47,353 nucleotides of DNA from Altibacter sp. (lineage in GTDB: Bacteria; Bacteroidota; Bacteroidia; Flavobacteriales; Flavobacteriaceae): NCBI RefSeq assembly GCF_019913785.1, contig NZ_JAIOHK010000058.1, forward strand, positions 1-47,353, written 5' to 3'. A program made the translations under genes and the position numbers. Each line of letters starts with the position of its first letter. The stretch's first letter is position 1. The notes under the pieces were generated by a model. That model was not told where the DNA came from and did not search any database. It saw only the letters and a list, made by a program, of their open reading frames with translations. Of this stretch, positions 8,862 to 15,969 are shown piece by piece.

Positions 8862-9248
8862 TTAGCGATATTGCTTTCCCAAATAGTGTTTTAAAAAAGG
8901 AATTTGCACCAGGAATAAGGCTGTAAATCCGATGGCATATACCACGGTTTTTGACAGTTTTAATGGACGCATTGAAAAGTTTAAATAGGTGTCCAAATGC
9001 AAGGCGCCAAAAATAGCATCGTCGCCTAATGGGAACGCTATAATAACCACTAACAAGATTGTTAGTACTACTGCAAGCACTCCCCATGTTCGATTTGAAA
9101 TTAAGGGTTGATAAACACTTTGGGTTACCTTCCTCCTAGTCACTTCGGTCATTACTCGCATGGTAAAATCAACGGAAGGTTTCGAAAGTCCTGCTTCCTT
9201 TACTAATTTTTTAGTAAATAATTCCTCATTTTTATATGGCTTGTCCAT
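8862..9248 (-). CDS. Putative membrane anti-sigma factor
   Basis: 128 residues from the ATG at 9248. A charged N-terminal cytoplasmic part (about 1-52, KKLVKEAGLSKPSVDFTMRVMTEV) is followed by two membrane segments: WGVLAVVLTILLVVIIAF (about 55-72) and VVYAIGFTALFLVQIPF (about 102-118). There is no zinc-binding HxxxCxxC motif. The start overlaps the end of the ECF sigma gene by 17 bases, the usual arrangement for sigma/anti-sigma pairs. Function is inferred from this coupling and topology, not from a recognised domain. An upstream in-frame start would extend further into the sigma gene and is less likely. Confidence 0.65.
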   Translation of the reverse strand: MDKPYKNEELFTKKLVKEAGLSKPSVDFTMRVMTEVTRRKVTQSVYQPLISNRTWGVLAVVLTILLVVIIAFPLGDDAIFGALHLDTYLNFSMRPLKLSKTVVYAIGFTALFLVQIPFLKHYLGKQYR

Positions 9249-9819
9249 TGTTATTTGATATTTCCGGCAGCACAAAATGTTTTAGTAAAGTAAACAATTT
9301 TTTTCTGCTTCGGTATAATTTTATTTTAATATTATCTTCTGAAAGCCCCGTGATTGCAGCGACTTCCTTTACAGATTGGTCTTCAAAATAATAGAAGGTG
9401 ATGATCGCTGCCTCCGCTTTGGGTAATTGGGTTATGCATTCTTGAATAATCTGTTTTCGTTCCTGATCCTCCAAATAGCCTAATGCATTTTCAATTGATT
9501 CAAGGTTTCCTTCGGTAATTTCTTCTATTAACTCGGTAGCCACATATTTTTTATTTTTCCGAAGACGGTCCAATGCCTTTCGGTAGGCAATGCTGTACAA
9601 CCAGCTCGAAAACTTCGATTCACCCCTAAAACTCGAAAGCGATTCGAACGCCTTAATAAAGGCATCCTGCGCTACTTCTTCGGCTTCTTCCCGAATCTTC
9701 AACATCCGCAACACTACGGTAAAGATAAAATCCTGATACCGTTCCACCAGTACCCCAAAGGCCTGTGTATCACCTTGCATCGTTTTGTCGATGTAATATT
9801 GGTCAGTGTTCCGGTTCAT
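9232..9819 (-). CDS. RNA polymerase ECF sigma factor (system 1)
   Basis: 195 residues. Region 2 spans roughly residues 24-90, with YQDFIFTVVLRM, the aspartate-containing VAQDAFIKAFESL helix and the SSWLYSIAYRKALDRLRK DNA-melting segment. Region 4 (about 130-185) contains LPKAEAAIITFYYFEDQSVKEVA and the HTH ITGLSEDNIKIKLYRSRKKL. The N-terminus MNRNTDQYYIDKTMQGDTQAF is typical of Bacteroidota RpoE-like sigma factors, supporting the start used. A TGTAACC-N16-CGTC site ends only 10 bases before the ATG, so the transcript from it would be almost leaderless. Autoregulation is the likely control, with the downstream membrane protein as antagonist. Confidence 0.93.
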   Translation of the reverse strand: MNRNTDQYYIDKTMQGDTQAFGVLVERYQDFIFTVVLRMLKIREEAEEVAQDAFIKAFESLSSFRGESKFSSWLYSIAYRKALDRLRKNKKYVATELIEEITEGNLESIENALGYLEDQERKQIIQECITQLPKAEAAIITFYYFEDQSVKEVAAITGLSEDNIKIKLYRSRKKLFTLLKHFVLPEISNNNGQAI

Positions 9820-9829
9820 TATAAGGTAA

Positions 9830-9856
9830 GACGCATTACGATTCCAATTGGTTACA
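9830..9856 (-). promoter_or_regulatory. ECF-type promoter of sigma gene 1, TGTAACC-N16-CGTC
   Basis: On the minus strand TGTAACC (9856-9850) is followed after 16 bases by CGTC (9833-9830). This is the layout of ECF promoters recognised by RpoE/SigM-like factors (an AAC-containing -35 and a CGTC -10). It points at the sigma gene itself. Confidence 0.65.
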
Positions 9857-9898
9857 GAATAGCCTCTGAAAAAAAATATGGAAGACTTGTAACCAATT
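9846..9898. repeat. 11-bp perfect inverted repeat forming the core of a divergent promoter
   Basis: AATTGGTTACA at 9846-9856 and its exact reverse complement TGTAACCAATT at 9888-9898 are separated by 31 bases. Each arm contains a -35-like TGTAACC reading outward, one toward the sigma gene and one toward the DUF6249 gene. Confidence 0.85.
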
Positions 9899-9914
9899 AT
9901 TTAAAAGCTACGTC
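9888..9914 (+). promoter_or_regulatory. ECF-type promoter of the DUF6249 gene, TGTAACC-N16-CGTC
   Basis: TGTAACC at 9888-9894, a 16-base spacer and CGTC at 9911-9914, 43 bases before the ATG at 9958. It mirrors the sigma-gene promoter on the other strand, so the DUF6249 gene is probably a direct target of this sigma factor. Confidence 0.65.
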
Positions 9915-9957
9915 CTAGAAGAAAACGAACAGTAAAATCAATCTAAAAATCAAAATT

Positions 9958-10308
9958 ATGGGATCAGAAATTGTTATAATGCCTATCATCTTCGGAGTGT
10001 TATTCGGAATCTTTTATTTGTTTATATCATCCAGACATAAAGAACGGCTTGCCTTAATTGAAAAGGGAGCAGATGCTTCTATCTTTTACAGTAAGGACAG
10101 GAAGGTCACGCCCATGTGGAAAGTGATCATCATCAATTTAGCATTATTACTAATGGGAATTGGAATTGGAATTTTTATTGCAGCCATGCTGCATTACAAT
10201 CTAGGTGTAGACGAGGATGTGGCCTATCCCGGGACCATCTTTCTAATGGCGGGAATTGGACTTTTCTTAGGATTCTATTTTACAAAGAAATTGAATAACG
10301 ACGCGTAG
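9958..10308 (+). CDS. DUF6249 domain-containing membrane protein
   Basis: 116 residues with three hydrophobic helices: IMPIIFGVLFGIFYLFI (about 7-23), VIIINLALLLMGIGIGIFIAAML (about 55-77) and GTIFLMAGIGLFLGFYF (about 92-108). The sequence SSRHKERLALIEKG after helix 1 is the conserved signature of this small family. The role is unknown. Divergent placement and a mirrored promoter tie it to the adjacent ECF sigma factor, suggesting a stress-induced inner-membrane protein. Confidence 0.8.
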   Translation: MGSEIVIMPIIFGVLFGIFYLFISSRHKERLALIEKGADASIFYSKDRKVTPMWKVIIINLALLLMGIGIGIFIAAMLHYNLGVDEDVAYPGTIFLMAGIGLFLGFYFTKKLNNDA

Positions 10309-10332
10309 AACCGCTTTGTATTTAGTTGAAGT

Positions 10333-10378
10333 AAGATCATTTTGGACAGTCTCAGACTATTCGAAATGATCTTTTTTA
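10333..10378 (+). terminator. Terminator between convergent genes
   Basis: AAGATCATTT (10333-10342) pairs with AAATGATCTT (10364-10373), with an inner AGTC/GACT stem, followed by a T run on the plus strand. It serves the DUF6249 gene and abuts the stop of the convergent DUF4097 gene. Confidence 0.75.
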
Positions 10379-11914
10379 TTGCATTTTTACGTTGCTATAC
10401 GTAGCATTGATGGTAACCGTTTTTCCCGAATTGTTTGACTTGTTAAATCCTTTCACCTTAACAAGCCCATTTTCTTTTGATGTGTTGAGTTGTAATGATT
10501 TGGGATACAGCAAGGTAGACTTTTTTCCATTGTAGGTAAATGTATAGGCCGTGACAGGCAATTTGAGCTTGGCATCGGTATTTTCCAAAACAATATCGAT
10601 ATTCCCAAAATCAGTCGAAATATCATTAATAAACAAGTTTCCAAACGAACCGGAAAGCATCGCATTTTTAAGAATTGTATTAATCACCACGTCACTGGAA
10701 TTTGCATTTAATTGGATGTTCTTTACCGTATTTATTTTGCATTCATCTACATACTTGATCGCCAAGGTTCCGTCCTGCCAATTATTGACAATTACAGGAG
10801 CATAAGAGGCATTGATGAGGGTTTTACCCCCATCAATGCTATTAGCTGTCATTGTAGTATAATTGAGATTAGCTTTTAGGTTGTAGGCATCGGCCATTTT
10901 TAATTCGCCATGTCGCACATTGACCTCGGTCTTGGTTCCCTTTGGCATTCTTACAATAATGGTTCGGTTGACCTTCCCTTTGGCATGGGATTCATTATCA
11001 TTATAGTACACATCAAAATTTTTACCGAATTCTTCTCCCCATTTTTCAGCATCCTTTTCAAATTCTTCGCTCCATTTCTCCATGCTCTCGCCAAATTCCT
11101 CGCCCCACTTTTCCATGCTCTTGCCAAATTCTTCACCCCACTTTTCCATCTTAACTTCAAATTCAGGTCCAAATTTTAACTCAAATTCTTTTCCAAACTT
11201 TTCACCCCATTTACCCATTACCTCTTCAATATTCTCGGACCAGGCTTCTACTTCCTCCAACCAATTGTCCACTTGAGCAACCGTTGCTTTCGAGTTGTAC
11301 TTTTTGTTCAGTTCATCTACATAGGCTTGCTTGTTCTTTTTGTACTTATTGGAGTCGAAATGAATTGAATTATTGGAATTAAAATTATAGTTATAGTTGC
11401 CGTCACCCGAGATAACGGTAGGTTGCTTCTCTCCAAACGGCCACTTTGGCAATTTTTCCAATTCGGGGACCTCCGGGATCTCAATATTAAATTTAAGATC
11501 GTGTAAGTTTTTTAAGACCGGCATTTCGTGAATTCCTTCTAAAGCCTTTAAGGCTTCTTTTGGCATCACAAAGTCATAATTATAGGAAGTGTTGTAATTT
11601 TTCCAATGATTACCCACATTCGAAGTAATTACAATTTTCTTACTATTTCCCAGAATTTCAAATTTCCAATCCTTAAAGATGTCTTTCTTTTCTTGTTCCG
11701 AAAGTTTTTCACCATCGACATAGGCTTCAACTTCCACCTTGTCTTTATTCCATGTTTCAAAAATAACGTTCGTAAAGGAGGTATTCACCGATACCAAAAC
11801 ATCATTTGTCACATTAAAGCTCTCTACGTGTTTCGTTTGCGAAAATACATACGAGGAAGCGAATAGCACTATAAGTATTACTAGGCTATGCTTCGATACT
11901 ATTGACTTGTTCAT
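10376..11914 (-). CDS. DUF4097-like exported protein with 11-residue amphipathic repeats
   Basis: 512 residues. A signal peptide (hydrophobic LVILIVLFASSYVFS, about 11-25) is followed by a beta-rich N-terminal part, a helical middle (about 190-300) and a C-terminal half (about 316-512) of short Asn/Thr-rich strands. The last resembles the putative-adhesin DUF4097/auto-transporter-like beta repeat. Within the helical part, MEKWGEEFGKS-type 11-residue units place Trp at 259, 270, 281 and 292. The gene overlaps the anti-sigma gene by 29 bases and is the last gene of the sigma/anti-sigma operon, so it is likely under the same control. It could be a surface or periplasmic sensor or effector; the precise role is unknown. 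Confidence 0.75.
   Translation of the reverse strand: MNKSIVSKHSLVILIVLFASSYVFSQTKHVESFNVTNDVLVSVNTSFTNVIFETWNKDKVEVEAYVDGEKLSEQEKKDIFKDWKFEILGNSKKIVITSNVGNHWKNYNTSYNYDFVMPKEALKALEGIHEMPVLKNLHDLKFNIEIPEVPELEKLPKWPFGEKQPTVISGDGNYNYNFNSNNSIHFDSNKYKKNKQAYVDELNKKYNSKATVAQVDNWLEEVEAWSENIEEVMGKWGEKFGKEFELKFGPEFEVKMEKWGEEFGKSMEKWGEEFGESMEKWSEEFEKDAEKWGEEFGKNFDVYYNDNESHAKGKVNRTIIVRMPKGTKTEVNVRHGELKMADAYNLKANLNYTTMTANSIDGGKTLINASYAPVIVNNWQDGTLAIKYVDECKINTVKNIQLNANSSDVVINTILKNAMLSGSFGNLFINDISTDFGNIDIVLENTDAKLKLPVTAYTFTYNGKKSTLLYPKSLQLNTSKENGLVKVKGFNKSNNSGKTVTINATYSNVKMQ
11015..11221 (-). repeat. 33-bp coding repeats (11-residue periodicity)
   Basis: The DNA encodes about four tandem copies of a KWGEEFG-centred unit plus degenerate flanking copies (KWGEKFG; ELKFGPEFEVK). 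Near-identical blocks such as gccaaattcttc and ccccacttttccat recur every 33 bases between 11030 and 11160. Confidence 0.8.
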
Positions 11915-12482
11915 TGTTTTGATTTTTAAGTTCTTTTAATTTGTTTTTAAGTTTGAACAGCAATTCCAAACGTAATTTCAAATTATCTATTAAAGCGGTG
12001 ATGGTTGCTTCGGTAGGACCCACTTCGTTTAACTCTAAATTAAGTGCTGCATATTCGGTATCCAGTTCACCTAAGCGAAGCAAATAACCGGTGATAAGCT
12101 CTTTATTTTCATCACTTTGATCGAGTGAGGCCAGTTGTACATTAATTCCGGTGAGATAAAAATCTTCCACCTTCTTTAAATCGGGTGAAATATCACCTAT
12201 CGTAATTTGTGCGACATTCTCATTTTCAGCTTCTTTAATTTCTGAAGGGGTCTCGGCTATGGTATTGGACGAATCGGGTGACAACTTTTGAAACCCAAAA
12301 TACCCAATACTCAAGAACACAATCACAACGGCCGCTACTTTTAACCAAAAGAAGGAACTGTTTTTCTGCTTGGGTGAAAACTCATTATCCAGTCTCGCTT
12401 CAAAACGAGCTTCGTGTCCTTTCGCTAGCCCGGAAGCCTGCTCCGGTTGTTCCTGCATCAACTTTCTAATATCCTGTGCCAT
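11886..12482 (-). CDS. Putative membrane anti-sigma factor (system 2)
   Basis: 198 residues. An N-terminal cytoplasmic region (about 1-45) with several acidic and basic residues leads into one membrane helix FFWLKVAAVVIVFLSIGYFGF (about 44-64). The periplasmic part contains an acidic stretch and a C-terminal coiled-coil-like helix (LKLRLELLFKLKNKLKELKNQNN, about 165-190). The start overlaps the ECF sigma gene by 17 bases and the end overlaps the DUF4097 gene by 29 bases, giving a translationally coupled operon. No zinc-finger anti-sigma motif is present; the assignment rests on topology and context. Confidence 0.7.
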   Translation of the reverse strand: MAQDIRKLMQEQPEQASGLAKGHEARFEARLDNEFSPKQKNSSFFWLKVAAVVIVFLSIGYFGFQKLSPDSSNTIAETPSEIKEAENENVAQITIGDISPDLKKVEDFYLTGINVQLASLDQSDENKELITGYLLRLGELDTEYAALNLELNEVGPTEATITALIDNLKLRLELLFKLKNKLKELKNQNNEQVNSIEA

Positions 12483-13011
12483 ATTGCAAATGTTTTAAAT
12501 GTTCTTTTAATTGTAATTTTCCACGGTGCAGATTGGTCCTTGAGGCATTTTCAGAAATATCCAAAATTTCAGAAATTTCTTGATGGTCATAGCCTTCTAA
12601 TAAGTACAATTGCACCACGGTCCTATAATTATGCGGAAGTTTTTTAATCGCACTAATAACCTCGGCATAGGTAATTTCATCCGAAACCTGCCAATCGTTA
12701 TCAACATCCGGAAGACTCATCACCTCTTCATTTATGGAGTACAATTCCATTTTCCTAGCTTTGATGGCATCCAAACAGGTATTGATCACTATCCTTTTCA
12801 ACCAGGCTCCAAAGGTGACGTCGCCTTTGAACTGGTCTAATTTCTGAAACGCTTTTACAAACGCTTCCTGCATGGCATCTTCTGCCGCTGCGGTGTCCCT
12901 TAAATACCTGCGAGCCACTATAAACATCCCCTCACAATAACGCTTATAAAGCGCCATCTGTGCCTTGCGGTTGCTTTGTTTGCATTGTTCAACAAGTAAA
13001 GAATCGGACAA
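12466..13011 (-). CDS. RNA polymerase ECF sigma factor (system 2)
   Basis: About 181 residues from a TTG at 13011. Region 2 contains YKRYCEGMFIVARRYL, the AEDAMQEAFVKAFQKL helix and FGAWLKRIVINTCLDAIKAR. Region 4 contains IKKLPHNYRTVVQLYLLEGYDHQEISEIL and the HTH helix SENASRTNLHRGKLQL. The frame is open to a TTG at 13059, but that start would place the coding region over a strong TGAAAC-N16-CGTC promoter. The TTG at 13011 gives an N-terminus LSDSLLVEQCKQSNRKAQ usual for these factors and a leader of about 27 bases. An ATG at 12957 would cut into region 2.1. Probably autoregulated. Confidence 0.88.
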   Translation of the reverse strand: MSDSLLVEQCKQSNRKAQMALYKRYCEGMFIVARRYLRDTAAAEDAMQEAFVKAFQKLDQFKGDVTFGAWLKRIVINTCLDAIKARKMELYSINEEVMSLPDVDNDWQVSDEITYAEVISAIKKLPHNYRTVVQLYLLEGYDHQEISEILDISENASRTNLHRGKLQLKEHLKHLQYGTGY

Positions 13012-13045
13012 TTTCGATGGTTTTTTGGTTGCTGTTCGTGCTAAA

Positions 13046-13071
13046 GACGATAAAAACAAATAGGTGTTTCA
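13046..13071 (-). promoter_or_regulatory. ECF-type promoter of sigma gene 2, TGAAAC-N16-CGTC
   Basis: On the minus strand TGAAAC (13071-13066) is followed after 16 bases by CGTC (13049-13046). The spacing and -10 are identical to those of the first sigma system. Confidence 0.65.
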
Positions 13072-13132
13072 AAAGTGAATGAAAATTTTATAAATTTCTA
13101 TTAAAGAAAAATTAAATTACATGGAATTCTAT

Positions 13133-13140
13133 TAATTTTG
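13133..13140 (+). promoter_or_regulatory. -7 element TAATTTTG of the DUF2383 gene
   Basis: Exact match to TAnnTTTG, 19 bases before the ATG at 13160; no clear -33 TTG at the usual distance. Confidence 0.45.
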
Positions 13141-13159
13141 ATCCAATTTTAAGTGACCC

Positions 13160-13585
13160 ATGAAAAAGTACCCCGATTTCGAAAAACTAAACCGATTGTT
13201 GGTTGCCAGCTTTGAAGCTGAAAAATTGTACTACAATGCGGCCATGGAAGCACAAAAAACTGAATTGAAGCGCTTCTTGAATTATATGTCGGTAGAACGC
13301 AATCGAATGAGTCACGACATCTCCAACGAATTACATTCCAGAGATATCGAACCACTTAAGGAAGATGTGGAAAAGAATATTTTGGATCATTCCAAGAGTA
13401 TTCCACAAAATGTAGATTTGGCAACGGCCATCAAACAATGTCTCTCCAGAGATCGCAACAATATAAAACGCTATGATGAGCTGCTGGAGCGAAAAGAATT
13501 GCCCGATTCGGTTTTGACGATTTTAGAACGCCAGCGACAAAAGATCGATCAGTACATCACCGAAGTTGAAAAACATTTAAAATAA
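13160..13585 (+). CDS. DUF2383 / PA2169-type four-helix bundle protein
   Basis: 141 residues, all predicted helical and soluble, with ferritin-like spacing of Glu/His residues (EAEKLYYNAAMEAQKTELKRFL; HDISNELHSRDIEP). This matches the ferritin-like DUF2383 family with the PA2169 C-terminal pattern (CLSRDRNNIKRYDELLERKELP). Such proteins are often stress- or stationary-phase associated; the biochemical role is unknown. It lies beside the peroxide-reducing Ohr gene, with which it converges. Confidence 0.82.
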   Translation: MKKYPDFEKLNRLLVASFEAEKLYYNAAMEAQKTELKRFLNYMSVERNRMSHDISNELHSRDIEPLKEDVEKNILDHSKSIPQNVDLATAIKQCLSRDRNNIKRYDELLERKELPDSVLTILERQRQKIDQYITEVEKHLK

Positions 13586-13607
13586 AAAGCCCTATAACTA
13601 GGGCTTT
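13586..13607. terminator. Bidirectional terminator between DUF2383 and ohr genes
   Basis: AAAGCCCT and AGGGCTTT form an eight-pair stem with a six-base loop. On the minus strand a T5 run follows; on the plus strand the T run is short. Confidence 0.8.
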
Positions 13608-13629
13608 CTAATCTATATTGTTGTTGAAA

Positions 13630-14055
13630 TTATTCGTCCAATAACAAATTTAAATTTACTGTAATATTATCCTGAGTTGCTTTTGAAAAGGGGCAGATCT
13701 TATGCGCCGCCTTAATAATAGCTTCTCCTGTCTTTAGATCGACATTAGGAATATAGCAATCTAAGGTAGCTTCCAAAAATGCGCCATCTTCATCTTCACA
13801 AAACCCAATGGTGGCTGTAACACTGTAATCCGTACCTATATCAATGCGTTTCTTTTCGGCGATTACCGCAATAGCCCCGCCAAAACAGGCCGAATAGGCA
13901 CAGCCAAACAACTGTTCCGGGTTTACACCATCACCGCCATCACCGCCCATGGATTTTGGCACTGATAACTTGAGATTTAGTTTTTTATCTTCGGTAGTGG
14001 CATGCCCTGCCCTACCACCTACTGTTGTTGAGCTGGCTTCGTATAACGTCTTCAT
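13630..14055 (-). CDS. ohr: Organic hydroperoxide resistance protein, Ohr/OsmC family
   Basis: 141 residues. Ohr motifs: N-terminal MKTLYEASSTTVGGRAGHA, the peroxidatic-cysteine region NPEQLFGCAYSACFGGA and the resolving-cysteine region KICPFSKATQDN. It reduces organic peroxides in the cytoplasm with lipoylated protein partners. The extra Cys in FGCAYSAC replaces the more usual small residue. No OhrR regulator gene lies beside it. Length and motifs fit Ohr better than OsmC. Confidence 0.92.
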   Translation of the reverse strand: MKTLYEASSTTVGGRAGHATTEDKKLNLKLSVPKSMGGDGGDGVNPEQLFGCAYSACFGGAIAVIAEKKRIDIGTDYSVTATIGFCEDEDGAFLEATLDCYIPNVDLKTGEAIIKAAHKICPFSKATQDNITVNLNLLLDE

Positions 14056-14145
14056 AATATGTATATAATGATTAATAAGTCTAATATACCATCTAATTAT
14101 GGGGTATAAAAGATGATATTCATAAAATTGTTATAAATTTCGGAA

Positions 14146-15240
14146 GTGACACGAAAAGCAAAACATAGCAGCGCCCTATCTGAAAAAGAAGGAGTACCAC
14201 CTCAAAAGGCGGTAAGCGAAACCGCTACCAAAAAAATACAAGCCGAACGTAAAAAAACACCTTCGCCTGCACAATTGGTTGCAGGTATTCTAAACGGAGA
14301 TAAAACAGCACTCAGCCGAGCTATTACCCTAGTGGAGAGTACCGCTGCCAAACACCAGTTATTGGCAAAGGAGGTAATTGAAGGCTGTTTGCCTTATGCC
14401 AACAATTCGGTACGGATTGGAATCACAGGTGTTCCAGGCGTAGGGAAGAGTACCTTTATTGAACAATTCGGGAAGCTGCTCATTCAGCAAAATCGGAAGG
14501 TGGCGGTTTTAACCGTTGACCCCAGTAGTTCTATCAGTAAAGGCAGCATTCTTGGCGACAAAACCCGAATGGAAGACTTGGTAAAGGCACCCAATGCCTT
14601 TATCCGTCCTTCGGCCAGTGGTGATTCGTTAGGTGGTGTCGCTCGAAAAACGAGGGAGGCCATTATTTTGTGCGAAGCCGCCGGGTTCGATACCATCATC
14701 ATAGAAACGGTAGGTGTTGGGCAAAGTGAAACAGCGGTGCATTCCATGACCGATTTCTTTTTGTTGCTGAAATTGGCGGGTGCAGGCGATGAACTACAGG
14801 GAATAAAACGCGGTATTATGGAAATGGCCGACGCTATTGTGATCAATAAGGCAGATGGAGACAATATAAAAGCGGCGAAGCTGGCAAAAACCGAATTTAA
14901 TAGGGCTTTGCATTTATATCCTCCCAAAGAGAGCAATTGGATCCCAAAGACCCTGAGCTGTAGTGCCATTAAAAATGAGGGCATCGAAGAAATTTGGGAA
15001 TTGATTTCCCTTTATTTTTCTGAAACGAAATCCAATGGCTATTTTTCTGAAAAGCGGAAACAACAAAATAAGTTTTGGTTGCTCCAAACGATTGAAAATC
15101 GTTTAAATAGTGAATTTTTCAGGAATCCGGAAGTAAAAAAAGAACTGGAAAAACAGCTAAAGGCCTTGGATAAAAACACGACGACTCCTTTTGAAGCGGC
15201 TGAAAAAGTGCTTTCAAAAAAGAATGCATTAAGAAATTAA
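14146..15240 (+). CDS. meaB: Methylmalonyl-CoA mutase-associated GTPase MeaB
   Basis: 364 residues from a GTG start. The P-loop is GITGVPGVGKSTFIEQFG near residue 95, followed by VLTVDPSSSISKGSILGDKTRM, IIETVGVGQSE, VINKADGDN and a C-terminal dimerisation helix, all diagnostic of the MeaB/ArgK family. It guards cofactor loading and protects adenosylcobalamin-dependent methylmalonyl-CoA mutase. The mutase itself is not in the window, but the adenosyltransferase at 3827 supplies its cofactor. The N-terminal 45 residues are Lys-rich and longer than in many homologues. The stop overlaps the convergent DUF1003 gene by 4 bases. Confidence 0.94.
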   Translation: MTRKAKHSSALSEKEGVPPQKAVSETATKKIQAERKKTPSPAQLVAGILNGDKTALSRAITLVESTAAKHQLLAKEVIEGCLPYANNSVRIGITGVPGVGKSTFIEQFGKLLIQQNRKVAVLTVDPSSSISKGSILGDKTRMEDLVKAPNAFIRPSASGDSLGGVARKTREAIILCEAAGFDTIIIETVGVGQSETAVHSMTDFFLLLKLAGAGDELQGIKRGIMEMADAIVINKADGDNIKAAKLAKTEFNRALHLYPPKESNWIPKTLSCSAIKNEGIEEIWELISLYFSETKSNGYFSEKRKQQNKFWLLQTIENRLNSEFFRNPEVKKELEKQLKALDKNTTTPFEAAEKVLSKKNALRN

Positions 15241-15938
15241 TTTCCTTTTAGTTGCTTCATAATATCTCCCATCATTTCAATTTGTATTTGCTGAATATTG
15301 AGTAACTCTTCTTGTTGATGGATAATCAGGTGGTCAATTTTTTCATGAAGCATTCTAATCTCCAACTCCGATTTCAAATTAATCATATAATCTTGTTTCG
15401 ACCGCTCTCTGTCCTTTTCTTCCTGTCGGTTTTGACTCATCATTATAACCGGGGCCTGAAGTGCCGCCAAACAAGAGAGAATTAAATTGAGAAGGATAAA
15501 AGGATAAGGATCAAAGGCTTTGGAAGCCAAAAAAATGATATTTATGATCATCCAGACAAAAATGAAACAACCAAAAATTATAATGAAATTCCAACTGCCT
15601 CCAAAGGCTGCAATCTTGTCTGCCAAACGTTGCCCAAACGTAAAACCACGTGCGTCTTCTTCGTCGCTGATTTTAGCTGAAAGTGTTTCTTGATTTTGAA
15701 TTGTTTTTAAAACATCTTTCTCTAATACGGATAATTCACCCACTTCTCGCATTAAATATTCTGCAATATATTTTTGTCGATAGTGATTTAATTCAGAAAC
15801 AGAGATAAGACTGTTTCTTGTAAAACTACTATGATCCTTTTTAATTAATTCAAAAATGGTCTTACGAATTGTTTTGGCATGTGTTTTTTCAGCTTCGGGA
15901 AATTCTTTGCCTGAAATACTGCTTATAAATGATTTCAT
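15237..15938 (-). CDS. DUF1003 domain-containing membrane protein
   Basis: 233 residues. The N-terminal 95 residues are soluble. Then comes the DUF1003 core FGQRLADKIAAFGGSWNFIIIFG with two membrane helices (about 115-135 and 145-165), the conserved APVIMMSQNRQEEKDRERSKQDY segment and a C-terminal coiled coil (LEIRMLHEKIDHLIIHQQEELLNIQQIQ). The family is widespread but of unknown function. It is the last gene of the six-gene envelope operon (gap 31 bases). Confidence 0.88.
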   Translation of the reverse strand: MKSFISSISGKEFPEAEKTHAKTIRKTIFELIKKDHSSFTRNSLISVSELNHYRQKYIAEYLMREVGELSVLEKDVLKTIQNQETLSAKISDEEDARGFTFGQRLADKIAAFGGSWNFIIIFGCFIFVWMIINIIFLASKAFDPYPFILLNLILSCLAALQAPVIMMSQNRQEEKDRERSKQDYMINLKSELEIRMLHEKIDHLIIHQQEELLNIQQIQIEMMGDIMKQLKGN

Positions 15939-15969
15939 ATTTCGTACATATAGTATTCTTGAAAAGGTA

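Noticed and set aside
10910-11276. Open frames on the plus strand opposite the 11-residue repeat region
   Set aside because: They are antisense shadows of the repetitive DUF4097 coding sequence, lack promoters and show repeat-derived low-complexity translations.
14484-14984. 166-codon minus-strand frame inside meaB
   Set aside because: Antisense shadow of a strongly conserved GTPase sequence; no independent start context.
15237-15240. Possible sequencing error where meaB and the DUF1003 gene overlap
   Set aside because: A four-base convergent stop overlap (TTAA) is common and both proteins have complete C-termini.
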